A stretch of 64,000 nt of DNA from Haliovirga abyssi (GCF_030295325.1 NZ_AP027059.1:2352637-2416636), one strand, 5' to 3'. Shown: positions 48,900 to 58,703, counted from the stretch's first letter. Translations and numbers: made by a program. Notes: generated by a model from the letters alone, not told the origin.

Positions 48900-50428
48900 T
48901 AGCTCTCACCTACAATTTTTATAATAATATCTGGCATATAAAATATCCCATCAATACAATTTAATCTGATTTGATTTTTATCATTCATTAAAATTTTATA
49001 TGAACTGTTATCTTCATTTTTTCTAATTGGAAATACCCTATATTTAATATTTTCAACTATTTCAAACTCTTTATTCCCGGGAGATTCAATTCCCCTTACT
49101 ATCCATCTAAGCAAAGTTTTTCTAACATTTTCAGATATATTATCCAAATCAGAAATTTTTATCATTTCACTTTTTACAAGCTCTAATATCTCTTGTTTTT
49201 CTTTTTCTAATTCTCGCTGTTTTTCTCTAATTATTTCAGCTTTTCTATGTGTTTTATCAATAATAGCTATTGATTGTCTTTTTTCTCTATATTTTCTTGT
49301 TCGTGGTTTTATCTCTAATTCTATTGGCTCTGTTTCAAATGCTCCTATATTTTTATCTGTAACTTCTCCTCTAATTTCACCTTTAAAATGTTTGGTATTA
49401 AAAGCTCCAAAAATCATTGCTGAAAGTTTATGAGCTTCATTAATAGAATTACAATTTGAAAACAGAGAAGCTATTTTTAAGCACTCCTCTTTTCTACTTG
49501 AAATTTGTCTACTACTTTCCGATATATGTAAAGCTATTCTTACTATTTTTCTTATAATTTCATTTGTCCTGTCATATAACATCTCCATCTCACTTTTTCT
49601 ATTTTCATTCCCCAAAAACCAAAGTAAAACAGCTTCCCATTTTCCAGTTAAATCCTCAAAAATATTTTCTTCTGTTATATCAGGAGTTAAAATCATAATT
49701 TTCTTTTTTTCTAATGAAATTTTCCTAAATATCTCTTCTATTTTTTCTTTATCTATATCTTTCAAAATTTTTACTATAGATAATCCATATTTTTGTAATC
49801 CTTTGATGAAATTCCTCAAATAATCAATAAGATTATCTTTATATATTATAAATTGAGTTGTATTAAGTAGCTCTTCAAATTTAAAACTATTAAGTTTCAT
49901 TATATAGCTTTTATAATTATTATTTAATCTTTCAAAATCAGATATAATATTACTCCACAAAGAATTTATATCGGTAACTTTATTAATCTCTTTTTTATCC
50001 AATTCCTCAAGACTATCTCTTAATCTCTCCATAAGAGATGGATCTAATTCTGCTTCTTGAAAAACTATTTTTTCTAAATCTTCTGACACAAGTTTTTCTA
50101 TAGTTATAGCTTTTTCTGTAATTTGATAAATATATTTTTTATTTTTAAATTCTTCTGGAGTGGTTGCTTTAGCTGTATCTTGAATTCCTATTATATTGCC
50201 CCATTCCATTAATTTATTTATATCCTGCTCACACATATCAGAACTATAATCTTTAAATTGCTCGCTTTCTCTCATAATTTTTACAATCTCATCTTTATAT
50301 AAAGTCCGATTTAATTGGTTATATTTTTCATAAAAAATCCTAATTATCGCTCTATATCTCCTTACATTTTCTGCATTCAGATATTTCACTTCAGTTATAG
50401 GTTTTAAATGTTTATTAAAAAATTCCAT
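48899..50428 (-). CDS. jetA: Wadjet JetA-like kleisin protein (TIGR02677/DUF2397)
   Basis: A 509-residue protein. The N-terminus VKYLNAENVRRYRAIIRIF and LMEWGNIIGIQDTAKATTPEEF match the TIGR02677 pattern of the kleisin-like subunit of these SMC systems. A helical region follows, with ADI-like charged stretches and RKYREKRQSIAIIDKTHRKAE before a C-terminal winged-helix-like part. It should bridge the two JetC heads. It is 69 bases downstream of the third AAA/nuclease gene, with no terminator evident, so co-transcription with those genes is possible. AAAGGGGATAAG precedes the ATG. Confidence 0.87.
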   Translation of the reverse strand: MEFFNKHLKPITEVKYLNAENVRRYRAIIRIFYEKYNQLNRTLYKDEIVKIMRESEQFKDYSSDMCEQDINKLMEWGNIIGIQDTAKATTPEEFKNKKYIYQITEKAITIEKLVSEDLEKIVFQEAELDPSLMERLRDSLEELDKKEINKVTDINSLWSNIISDFERLNNNYKSYIMKLNSFKFEELLNTTQFIIYKDNLIDYLRNFIKGLQKYGLSIVKILKDIDKEKIEEIFRKISLEKKKIMILTPDITEENIFEDLTGKWEAVLLWFLGNENRKSEMEMLYDRTNEIIRKIVRIALHISESSRQISSRKEECLKIASLFSNCNSINEAHKLSAMIFGAFNTKHFKGEIRGEVTDKNIGAFETEPIELEIKPRTRKYREKRQSIAIIDKTHRKAEIIREKQRELEKEKQEILELVKSEMIKISDLDNISENVRKTLLRWIVRGIESPGNKEFEIVENIKYRVFPIRKNEDNSSYKILMNDKNQIRLNCIDGIFYMPDIIIKIVGES

Positions 50429-50497
50429 CTTATCCCCTTTTTATTGTTTTTTAATTGTTAATATGTCGTATAAAGGTCAATTATCTTTCCCATCTTA

Positions 50498-52048
50498 TCA
50501 CACAACTATCTCAAATATCTCTTTCCCTTCCACTATAACTCTATCCTTAATATACTTTTTCCCCTTATTAAAATTATAAAACACCATATACCCCTTATCT
50601 AAATTTTGTGCCTCCAAATATCCACACAACTGCTCCCTACCCTCTTGTTCATACTGACCACCACGCCATATCTTTAACTCTATTACATATTTTTTCATAT
50701 TGTAAGTTACAACTATATCCATTCTATTGGACTCTCTTGTTTCTGATTCCACAAAATAAAATCCCGTTCCATTTATTATTGGCTTTAAAAATGCTAAAAA
50801 TAGAAGCCGTCCTTCTCGCTCTACAAATTTTTCATCTATTTTTCTATATTCTGCTTTCATTAGTTCTTGAAATTTACTTAATACTAATTCCATATCCAAA
50901 TCGCCATTATCATTTATAAATTTCCCCATATATTTATAATCAAGAACAGGCCCTTTTTTCATTTCTCTCATTGCTATCATATAGTTATATAAAAGTATCT
51001 CAAATATCTTATTATTAATTATTAATTTATGTTTTTCATTTTCTCTAAATATTCCATACATTATTCCTAAATTATGAGCTTGTAAATTATACTGTATTTC
51101 CTCTCCATCAAGGACTATTCTCTCTATTAGATTATATAATTCTTTATATCTATTTATATTTTTTATTACATCATCAAATAATGTATTATTACTATTTAAT
51201 ATTATTTTTATAGCTTCTTCTAACCCTTTTTCACTAAAATCTCTATCTAATTTTTCATCTATTACTTTGCATAATTTACTTACTAAAAACGGATACCCAT
51301 TTGTATACATATATATTTTTTCAGAAATATTTTTTATATCCATTCCTGTCTTTGCATCTACTTCATATTCAATTAACATTGTTGATATCTCTTCTGAATT
51401 AAAGCTCATATCTATATCAAAATCTAACGCTATATTCCACGGACTATTTAATGTCCTAGTTTCATCTGGTCTTAATTTCAATTTCAAATTTTTTACATCA
51501 TGTACTCCTGCTAATATTACTGTATTAAATGTATAATCTTTTCCCATATTTCTTCTTAAATATTTATCTCTAAACATTCCTATAAAATTTAAGAATAATT
51601 GATTATTACTGCTTTTATCTACTTCATCTATCATTAATATTACTTTTTTATTTGCTTCTAATATAAAGTCTGTTATAAATTCATCTAACTCTTCGAAATT
51701 TGTTACCCTATTATTTTCATCAATAAATTTTATTAATTTTGTTTCTTTTTTTAATTTTAACTCTTTTCTTAATAGTTTTATAAATACTTTTGATAAATTT
51801 TTTTCATTTTCAAAAGGAACTTCTCCTATCCCTTCAAAACTTATTGATATTAATAAATATTCCTTATTATCTCTCAATTTTCTTTCTAATAAATACATTG
51901 TTGTTGTCTTCCCATATTGTCTTGGACGATTTATTGTAAAATATTTTCTTTTTTCTATTAATTTTATTATTTCATTTAATTTAGATGTTGTATCTACCAT
52001 ATAATGTTCTTCAGGAATACAAGTTCCTGTTATATTAAATTCTTTCAT
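50498..52048 (-). CDS. AAA-ATPase / PD-(D/E)XK nuclease protein, paralogue 3
   Basis: A 516-residue protein of the AAA-ATPase-like plus PDDEXK_9 (DUF1703) type. Walker A is RPRQYGKTT (41-49), Walker B VILMIDEVD (136-144); a winged-helix-like middle follows, and the C-terminus has the nuclease core with Asp444, Glu457-x-Lys459 (VIELK) and the late Gln in REQLCGYL. Compared with paralogues 1 and 2, residues 1-284 and 384-516 are almost the same, while 285-378 differ most. It is nearest to jetA, in the same direction. The biological role of the family is not established; phage or toxin-like defence roles are guesses. Confidence 0.88.
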   Translation of the reverse strand: MKEFNITGTCIPEEHYMVDTTSKLNEIIKLIEKRKYFTINRPRQYGKTTTMYLLERKLRDNKEYLLISISFEGIGEVPFENEKNLSKVFIKLLRKELKLKKETKLIKFIDENNRVTNFEELDEFITDFILEANKKVILMIDEVDKSSNNQLFLNFIGMFRDKYLRRNMGKDYTFNTVILAGVHDVKNLKLKLRPDETRTLNSPWNIALDFDIDMSFNSEEISTMLIEYEVDAKTGMDIKNISEKIYMYTNGYPFLVSKLCKVIDEKLDRDFSEKGLEEAIKIILNSNNTLFDDVIKNINRYKELYNLIERIVLDGEEIQYNLQAHNLGIMYGIFRENEKHKLIINNKIFEILLYNYMIAMREMKKGPVLDYKYMGKFINDNGDLDMELVLSKFQELMKAEYRKIDEKFVEREGRLLFLAFLKPIINGTGFYFVESETRESNRMDIVVTYNMKKYVIELKIWRGGQYEQEGREQLCGYLEAQNLDKGYMVFYNFNKGKKYIKDRVIVEGKEIFEIVV

Positions 52049-52170
52049 TTTTACCTCCTATTGCTTTATAATCTATCTTTAAATTTATAACTATTTTTCT
52101 ATTACTTTTCAAATTTGAAATCTATCCATATAAAATTTTATTAAATTTTTATTTTATTTTCTATCTGCCC

Positions 52171-52219
52171 CTATCCGCCTTTATCTCGTGGTTAAAATTT
52201 ATTTTTTCTTCTATCTTCT
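52171..52219. repeat. CCGCCTTTATC..GGTTAAAAT repeat, copy 1
   Basis: ATCCGCCTTTATCTCGTGG then TTAAAATTTATTTTTTCTTC. A near-identical stretch lies at 55772-55820. Both are in spacers next to the AAA/nuclease genes. Confidence 0.6.
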
Positions 52220-52245
52220 CATTATAAATTTTCAATTATACTTTT

Positions 52246-53799
52246 TCACACAACTATCTCAAATATCTCTTTTCCTTCTACTATAACTCTATCCTTAATA
52301 TACTTTTTTCCCTTATTAAAATTATAAAACACCATATACCCCTTATCTAAATTTTGTGCCTCCAAATATCCACACAACTGCTCCCTACCCTCTTGTTCAT
52401 ACTGCCCACCACGCCATATCTTTAACTCTATTACATATTTTTTCATATTATATGTAACAACTATATCCATTCTATTTGACTCTCTTGTTTCTGATTCTAC
52501 AAAATAAAATCCCGTTCCATTTATTATTGGCTTTAAAAATGCTAAAAATAGAAGCCGTCCTTCTCGCTCTATAAATTTTTCATCTATTTTTCTATATTCT
52601 GCTTTCATTAGTTCTTGAAATTTACTTAATACCAATTCCATATCTAAATTACCATTATCATCTATAAATTTTGTCCTAAATTCATAAGTTAAAACTACTC
52701 CTTTTTCTCTCTCTCTTTTTGCTATCATATGATTGTAAAGTAATATTTCAAATATTTTATTGTCTATCTCTACTTTTTTATTTTTTCCTCTTATTATTCC
52801 ATACATTTTGCCTAATGAAGCCATTATATCTGTATGCACATAATCAACTTTCTCATTTCCTAATATAACTTTTTCTATAAATTTATAAAACTCTCTATTA
52901 TTTTCTATATTTTTTATTATATCATCAAATAGTGTATTTGGGGTTTCCAATATTATTTTTATAGCTTCTTCTAACCCTTTTTCTGTAAAATCTCTATCTA
53001 ATTTTTCATCTATTACTTTGCATAATTTACTTACTAAAAATGGATACCCATTTGTATACATATATATTTTTTCTGAAATGTTTTTTATATCCATACCTGT
53101 TTTCGCATTTTTCTCATAATCTATTAACATTGTTGATATCTCTTCTGGACTAAAGCTCATATCTATATCAAAATCTACCGCTATATTCCACGGACTATTT
53201 AAAGTTCTGTTTTCATCTGGTCGCAATTTCAACTTTAAATTTTTTACATCATGTACTCCTGCTAATATTACTGTATTAAATGTATAATCTTTTCCCATAT
53301 TTCTTCTTAAATATTTATCTCTAAACATTCCTATAAAATTTAAGAATAGTTGATTATTACTGCTTTTATCTACTTCATCTATCATTAATATTACTTTTTT
53401 ATTTGCTTCTAATATAAATTCTGTTATAAATTCATCTAACTCTTCGAAATTTGTTACCCTATTATTTTCATCAATAAATTTTATTAATTTTGTTTCTTTT
53501 TTTAATTTTAACTCTTTTCTTAATAGTTTTATAAATACTTTTGATAAATTTTTTTCATTTTCAAAAGGAACTTCTCCTATCCCTTCAAAACTTATTGATA
53601 TTAATAAATATTCTTTATTATTTTTCAATTTTTCTTCTAATAGATACATTGTTGTTGTCTTCCCATATTGTCTTGGACGATTTATTGTGAAATATTTTCT
53701 TTTTTCTATTAATTTTATTATTTCATTCAATTTAGATGTTGTATCTACCATATAGTGTTCTTCAGGAATACAAGTCCCTGTTATATTAAATTCTTTCAT
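52246..53799 (-). CDS. AAA-ATPase / PD-(D/E)XK nuclease protein, paralogue 2
   Basis: A 517-residue member of the same family with the same Walker A, Walker B and nuclease motifs as its neighbours. Its central block (about 285-378) is the most divergent of the three: it reads ETPNTLFDDIIKNIENNREF, VHTDIMASLGKMYGIIRG and REREKGVVLTYEF, where the others share NSNNTLFDDVIKNINRYKEL, AHxLGIxYGIFREN and MKKGxVLDYKYMGKF. The start is at 53799 because GGAGGTTGTAAAA stands before this ATG; the longer frame from 53826 has none. Spacers of 189 and 197 bases separate it from the flanking copies. Confidence 0.88.
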   Translation of the reverse strand: MKEFNITGTCIPEEHYMVDTTSKLNEIIKLIEKRKYFTINRPRQYGKTTTMYLLEEKLKNNKEYLLISISFEGIGEVPFENEKNLSKVFIKLLRKELKLKKETKLIKFIDENNRVTNFEELDEFITEFILEANKKVILMIDEVDKSSNNQLFLNFIGMFRDKYLRRNMGKDYTFNTVILAGVHDVKNLKLKLRPDENRTLNSPWNIAVDFDIDMSFSPEEISTMLIDYEKNAKTGMDIKNISEKIYMYTNGYPFLVSKLCKVIDEKLDRDFTEKGLEEAIKIILETPNTLFDDIIKNIENNREFYKFIEKVILGNEKVDYVHTDIMASLGKMYGIIRGKNKKVEIDNKIFEILLYNHMIAKREREKGVVLTYEFRTKFIDDNGNLDMELVLSKFQELMKAEYRKIDEKFIEREGRLLFLAFLKPIINGTGFYFVESETRESNRMDIVVTYNMKKYVIELKIWRGGQYEQEGREQLCGYLEAQNLDKGYMVFYNFNKGKKYIKDRVIVEGKEIFEIVV

Positions 53800-53989
53800 T
53801 TTTACAACCTCCGCTTGTTTTATCATTTATCTTTAAATTTATAATTGCTTTTCTATTATTATTATATCTTCTACTCCATTATTTAGCATATTTGGAATCT
53901 ACTCCTACAAAAAAATTTTTTGAATTATCACTATATCTTCTATGCTTCTATCTTCTCATTGTTAATTTTTCATTATCAATTATCTCTTA

Positions 53990-55540
53990 TCACACAACTA
54001 TCTCAAATATCTCTTTACCTTCCACTATAACTCTATCCTTAATATACATTTTCCCCTTATTAAAATTATAAAACACCATATACCCCTTATTTAAATTTTG
54101 TGCCTCCAAATATCCACACAACTGTTCCCTACCCTCTTGTTCATACTGACCACCACGCCATATTTTTAACTCTATTACATATTTTTTCATATTATATGTA
54201 ACAACTATATCCATTCTATTGGACTCTCTTGTTTCTGATTCTACAAAATAAAATCCTGTTCCATTTATTATTGGCTTTAAAAATGCTAAAAACAGTAATC
54301 GCCCTTCTCGTTCTACAAACTTTTCATCTATTTTTCTATATTCTGCTTTCATCAATTCTTGAAATTTACTTAATACCAATTCCATATCTAAATTGCCATT
54401 ATCATCTATAAATTTCCCCATATATTTATAATCAAGAACAGAACCTTTTTTCATATCTCTCATTGCTATCATATAATTATATAAACGTATCTCAAATATT
54501 TTATTATGAATTATTAATTTATGCTTTTTATTTTCTCTAAATATTCCATATATTATTCCTAAACTATGAGCATCAGAATTATATTGAATCTCCTCTCCAT
54601 CAAGGACTATTCTCTCTATTAGATTATATAATTCCTTATATCTATTTATATTTTTTATTACATCATCAAATAATGTATTATTACTATTTAATATTATTTT
54701 TATTGCTTCTTCTAACCCTTTTTCTGTAAAATCTCTATCTAATTTTTCATCTATTACTTTGCATAATTTACTTACTAAAAATGGATACCCATTTGTATAC
54801 ATATATATTTTTTCTGAAATGTTTTTTATATCCATTCCTGTTTTAGCATCTGCTTCATATTCAATTAGCATTGTTGATATCTCTTCTGAATTAAAGCTCA
54901 TATCTATATCAAAATCTACCGCTATATTCCACGGACTATTTAAAGTTCTGTTTTCATCTGGTCGCAATTTCAACTTTAAATTTTTTACATCATGTACTCC
55001 TGCCAATATTACTGTATTAAATGTATAATCTTTTCCCATATTTCTTCTTAAATATTTATCTCTAAACATTCCTATAAAATTTAAGAATAGTTGATTGTTA
55101 CTACTTTTATCTACTTCATCTATCATTAATATTACTTTTTTATTTGCTTCTAACATAAGCTCTGTTATAAATTCATCTAACTCTTCAAAATTTGTTGCAT
55201 TATTATTTTCATCAATAAATTTTATTAATTTTGTTTCTTTTTTTAATTTTAACTCTTTTCTTAATAGTTTTATAAATACTTTTGATAATTTTTTTTCATT
55301 TTCAAAAGGAACTTCTCCTATTCCTTCAAAACTTATTGATATTAATAAATATTCCTTATTATCTCTCAATTTTCTTTCCAATAAATACATTGTTGTTGTC
55401 TTCCCATATTGTCTTGGACGATTTATTGTAAAATATTTTCTTTTTTCTATTAATTTTATTATTTCATTCAATTTAGATGTTGTATCTACCATATAATGTT
55501 CTTCAGGAATACAAGTTCCTGTTATATTAAATTCTTTCAT
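53990..55540 (-). CDS. AAA-ATPase / PD-(D/E)XK nuclease protein, paralogue 1
   Basis: A 516-residue protein, first of the tandem set and closest to a possible promoter. Motifs are as in paralogue 3, to which its central block is closely related (a handful of changes). It differs at a few flank positions, such as NNATNFEELDEFITELM against NRVTNFEELDEFITDFI. The start at 55540 is chosen because ATGGAGGTTGTAAAA precedes it; the longer frame to 55573 starts at a poor site. The very high DNA identity of the flanks with the other two genes points to recent duplication or gene conversion. Confidence 0.88.
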   Translation of the reverse strand: MKEFNITGTCIPEEHYMVDTTSKLNEIIKLIEKRKYFTINRPRQYGKTTTMYLLERKLRDNKEYLLISISFEGIGEVPFENEKKLSKVFIKLLRKELKLKKETKLIKFIDENNNATNFEELDEFITELMLEANKKVILMIDEVDKSSNNQLFLNFIGMFRDKYLRRNMGKDYTFNTVILAGVHDVKNLKLKLRPDENRTLNSPWNIAVDFDIDMSFNSEEISTMLIEYEADAKTGMDIKNISEKIYMYTNGYPFLVSKLCKVIDEKLDRDFTEKGLEEAIKIILNSNNTLFDDVIKNINRYKELYNLIERIVLDGEEIQYNSDAHSLGIIYGIFRENKKHKLIIHNKIFEIRLYNYMIAMRDMKKGSVLDYKYMGKFIDDNGNLDMELVLSKFQELMKAEYRKIDEKFVEREGRLLFLAFLKPIINGTGFYFVESETRESNRMDIVVTYNMKKYVIELKIWRGGQYEQEGREQLCGYLEAQNLNKGYMVFYNFNKGKMYIKDRVIVEGKEIFEIVV

Positions 55541-55598
55541 TTTTACAACCTCCATTAGTTTGCCTTGTTTCAATTTCTTTTTTATTATATTATGATTA

Positions 55599-55628
55599 GA
55601 CCCCCAAAATGTAGCTTTCTAAAATCAT
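55599..55628. repeat. Single end of the palindromic MITE-like element
   Basis: GACCCCCAAAATGTAGCTTTCT followed by AAAATCAT, matching both ends of the palindrome at 34657-34762 (CCCAAATGGTAGTTTTCTAAAA). Only one end is present here. Confidence 0.5.
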
Positions 55629-55657
55629 ATTATTAAGAGCTCAATTAACTTAATAGT

Positions 55658-55666
55658 ATTATAACA
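55658..55666 (-). promoter_or_regulatory. Possible extended -10 promoter for the AAA/nuclease-Wadjet set
   Basis: Minus strand TGTTATAAT, an extended -10 box, about 120 bases before paralogue 1. The -35 region 17 bases upstream (TTTATT) is weak. Otherwise the 55541-55872 spacer holds a repeat end, the CCGCCTTTATC repeat and a terminator. Confidence 0.4.
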
Positions 55667-55771
55667 TATTTGAATTACAAAATAAATTTTTTTATATTTT
55701 CCAACAGTCCCAAGTTTTTGTAGAAAAAAATTTCATTTAGTTTTCATTATTATTTTATCTTACATTACTTT

Positions 55772-55820
55772 TTATCCGCCTTTATCCCTTGGTTAAAATA
55801 TATTTTTTCTTTTTTCTTCT
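55772..55820. repeat. CCGCCTTTATC..GGTTAAAAT repeat, copy 2
   Basis: ATCCGCCTTTATCCCTTGG then TTAAAATATATTTTTTCTTT; closely matches 52171-52219. Confidence 0.6.
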
Positions 55821-55843
55821 ATATTCTAATTGTCAACTATTAA

Positions 55844-55871
55844 AAAAAGGACGGCTTTCGCCATCCTTTTT
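55844..55871 (-). terminator. Terminator of the aminopeptidase gene
   Basis: Minus strand AAAAAGGATGGC, GAAA loop, GCCGTCCTTTTTTT: a 12-bp stem with one G-U pair and a T run, directly after the stop codon. It insulates the defence block from the upstream housekeeping genes. Confidence 0.9.
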
Positions 55872-55872
55872 C

Positions 55873-57261
55873 CTATCTCTCATAAAAAACTTTATATGTT
55901 CTATAAGTCTCAAATAGATCAAATTTTGATGCTACTTCATAAGGTGAATGCATAGCAAGTAAAGCTGGTCCTGCATCAATTGTATGTATTCCAAAGTGTG
56001 CAAGATATTTTGCTACTGTTCCTCCTCCACCTTCATCTATTTTTCCTAACATTCCTGTTTGCCATTTTATTCCTGCATCATTTAACATTTTTCTAAGCAT
56101 TCCTACATATTCTGCATCTGCATCATTAGAAGCACCTTTTCCTCCATGACCTGTATATTTAGTCATTACAATTCCATATCCTAATTTTGAAGCATTTTGT
56201 TCTTCATGAACACTTTTAAATATTGGATTAATTCCTCCATTTACATCTGAAGATAATGCATAACTATTCCATAAACATTTTCTTAAGAAATAATCATTAT
56301 AATTATCTTTTAATTTATACATAATATCACTCATAAAGAATTCAAGATATCTTGATTCTAATCCAGTAGAACCAGTTGACCCTATCTCCTCTTTATCTGC
56401 TAAATAACATACTGCTGTATGTTTTGGAGTTTTTTCTATTTCTAAAATAGCTTTTAATGATGTATATCCACAAATTCTATCATCATGTCCATATCCAGCT
56501 ATCATACTTCTATCAAATCCTAAATCTTTTGCTTTAAATGCTGGTACAACTTCAAATTCTGCTGAAATAAAATCTTCTTCTTTCATTCCATAATCACTAT
56601 TTAATTTTTCTAAAATAGCTTGTTTTACTTTATCTTTTACCTCTTTATCTTCAATTGATGTAGGTATTGAACCAACTACAAGTTGTAACTCTTCCCCTTT
56701 TATAACTTCTCTAGCTTTTCTATCATCTTGTGCATTTTTAGATAGATGTGGCAATATATCTGGTATTGTAAATATAGGATCATTATCATCTTCTCCTATT
56801 GCTAAATCTACTTTTTTACCATCTTCTAATATTACTGTTCCATGTAATGCTAAAGGAATAGAAACCCATTGATATTTTTTTACTCCACCATAATAATGTG
56901 TTCTTAATAAAGCAAATTCTGTATCTTCAAATAATGGATTTTGTTTTAAATCTAATCTTGGAGAATCAATATGAGAAACTACAAAATTAACACCTTTTTC
57001 TACTTCCTCTTCTCCTACAATAACTAAAACAAGATTTTTTTCTCTATTTACATAATAAATTTTATCTCCTGCTTTTAATTTTTCTACATTTTCTGCATTT
57101 ACAAATCCATTCTCTTCTGCAACTTTTATTCCATTTCTTACAAATTCTCTTTCTGTTTTAGAGTCATTTAAAAATTTCTTATATCCATTTGAAAATTCAA
57201 ATATCTCTTTTTTCTTTTCTTCTGCCATATTTTTCCATCCATTTTCTTTTTTTAATCTCAT
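55873..57261 (-). CDS. M18-family aminopeptidase
   Basis: A 462-residue zinc aminopeptidase that trims N-terminal acidic or other residues from peptides in the cytoplasm. M18 motifs are the metal His in NFVVSHIDSPRLDLK, DDRICGYTSLKA, the Glu pair in ADKEEIGSTGSTGLE, SSDVNGGINP and a C-terminal HSPYEVASKFD with the last metal His. Length agrees with the family (about 430-470). The start at 57261 has GGAGGAGAATACA before it; an internal ATG at 57228 is less well supported. It lies downstream of pgi with a hairpin between. Confidence 0.93.
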   Translation of the reverse strand: MRLKKENGWKNMAEEKKKEIFEFSNGYKKFLNDSKTEREFVRNGIKVAEENGFVNAENVEKLKAGDKIYYVNREKNLVLVIVGEEEVEKGVNFVVSHIDSPRLDLKQNPLFEDTEFALLRTHYYGGVKKYQWVSIPLALHGTVILEDGKKVDLAIGEDDNDPIFTIPDILPHLSKNAQDDRKAREVIKGEELQLVVGSIPTSIEDKEVKDKVKQAILEKLNSDYGMKEEDFISAEFEVVPAFKAKDLGFDRSMIAGYGHDDRICGYTSLKAILEIEKTPKHTAVCYLADKEEIGSTGSTGLESRYLEFFMSDIMYKLKDNYNDYFLRKCLWNSYALSSDVNGGINPIFKSVHEEQNASKLGYGIVMTKYTGHGGKGASNDADAEYVGMLRKMLNDAGIKWQTGMLGKIDEGGGGTVAKYLAHFGIHTIDAGPALLAMHSPYEVASKFDLFETYRTYKVFYER

Positions 57262-57313
57262 TGTATTCTCCTCCTGTATATGTCTATTATTACAATTTTG
57301 AACTGTAAATTAT

Positions 57314-57347
57314 AAATTGTCGGGATTATTAATATTCCCGACAATTT
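57314..57347. terminator. Hairpin between pgi and the aminopeptidase gene
   Basis: AAATTGTCGGGA / TCCCGACAATTT, a 12-bp stem with a 10-base loop. It lies 13 bases after the pgi stop codon and acts as a terminator or attenuator. Confidence 0.8.
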
Positions 57348-57359
57348 TTTATGATTTTT

Positions 57360-58703
57360 TTATAATCTTTTTTCTAATTTTTCTTTTTCTTCTTCATAAC
57401 CTGGTTTTCCAAGTAATGCAAACATATTTTTCTTATATGCTTCAACTCCCGGTTGATCAAAAGGATTTACTCCTAATAAATAACCACTTATAGCACAAGC
57501 TTTTTCAAAGAAATAAAATAGATATCCTAAATTATATTCATTTATTTCTGGTATATTTATAACTAAATTAGGAACTCCTCCATCCACATGAGCTAACATT
57601 GTTCCTTGGAATGCTTTTTTATTAACATAGTCAATTGATTTTCCTGCTAAATAATTTAATCCATCCAAATTATCTTTAGTTTCTTTTATAGTTAATTCTT
57701 CTACTGGTTTTCCAATATTTAATACTGTTTCAAATAATATTCTATTTCCATCTTGTATATATTGACCCATAGAATGTAAATCTGTTGTGAAATCCACTGC
57801 TGCTGGGAAAATTCCTTTTCCATCTTTTCCTTCACTTTCTCCATTAAGCTGTTTCCACCATTCAGCTATATAATGCAAAGAAGGTTCATAATCTACCATT
57901 ATTTCTATTAATTTCCCTTTTCTGTGTAAAATATTTCTAAGTGCTGCATATTTATAACAATCATTTTCTTTAAATGGTGCTTTATAATCTTCCATTGCAT
58001 CAGCTGCACCAGCCATTAATTGTTCTATATCTATCCCTGCTGCTGCTATTGGTAATAATCCAACTGCTGTTAAAACAGAAAATCTTCCACCAACATCATC
58101 TGGAACAACAAAAGTTTCATATCCTTCTGCTGTAGCAAGTTCTTTTAAAGCTCCTTTTTTAGCATCTGTTGTAGCAAATATTCTATCTTTTGCATTTTCT
58201 TTTCCATACTTTTCTTCTAATAATTCTTTAAAAATTCTAAAAGCTATAGCTGGTTCTGTAGTTGTTCCTGATTTAGAGATAATATTTATAGCAAAATCTT
58301 TATTTTTTATTAAATTATAAAGATGTTTTATATATGTAGAGCTTATATTATTTCCTACAAAATATATTTCTGGTGTTTTTCTATCTTCTTTTTTCATATT
58401 GTTATAAAAACTATCTGTTAAAGCTTCTATTGCAGCTCTAGCCCCAAGATATGAACCACCAATTCCAATTACTAAAAGTACATCTGAATTAGATTTTATT
58501 TTTTCTGCTGCTTTTTTTATTCTATCAAACTCTTCTTTATTATATGTTTTAGGTAAATCTACCCATCCTAAAAAATCACTTCCTGGACCTTTTTTTGAAT
58601 TTAATAACTCTTCTGCTGCATTTACTTGAGATCCCATAAACTCAATTTCATTTTCACGTACAAATTCTAATGCATTTGAATAATCTAAAGATATTTTTTT
58701 CAT
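57360..58703 (-). CDS. pgi: Glucose-6-phosphate isomerase
   Basis: A 447-residue cytoplasmic enzyme interconverting glucose 6-phosphate and fructose 6-phosphate. It contains [33 protein letters not shown] (sugar phosphate site), the PGI signature [16 protein letters not shown] and [15 protein letters not shown] with the catalytic Lys. The short ~450-residue form is the Firmicute/Fusobacterial type. It follows hisA by 22 bases and so may share its transcript. Confidence 0.97.
   Translation of the reverse strand: MKKISLDYSNALEFVRENEIEFMGSQVNAAEELLNSKKGPGSDFLGWVDLPKTYNKEEFDRIKKAAEKIKSNSDVLLVIGIGGSYLGARAAIEALTDSFYNNMKKEDRKTPEIYFVGNNISSTYIKHLYNLIKNKDFAINIISKSGTTTEPAIAFRIFKELLEEKYGKENAKDRIFATTDAKKGALKELATAEGYETFVVPDDVGGRFSVLTAVGLLPIAAAGIDIEQLMAGAADAMEDYKAPFKENDCYKYAALRNILHRKGKLIEIMVDYEPSLHYIAEWWKQLNGESEGKDGKGIFPAAVDFTTDLHSMGQYIQDGNRILFETVLNIGKPVEELTIKETKDNLDGLNYLAGKSIDYVNKKAFQGTMLAHVDGGVPNLVINIPEINEYNLGYLFYFFEKACAISGYLLGVNPFDQPGVEAYKKNMFALLGKPGYEEEKEKLEKRL

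Noticed and set aside
50498-55573. The three tandem homologous genes as an assembly duplication artefact
   Set aside because: The copies differ by many substitutions, in central blocks and in spacers, so they are true paralogues.
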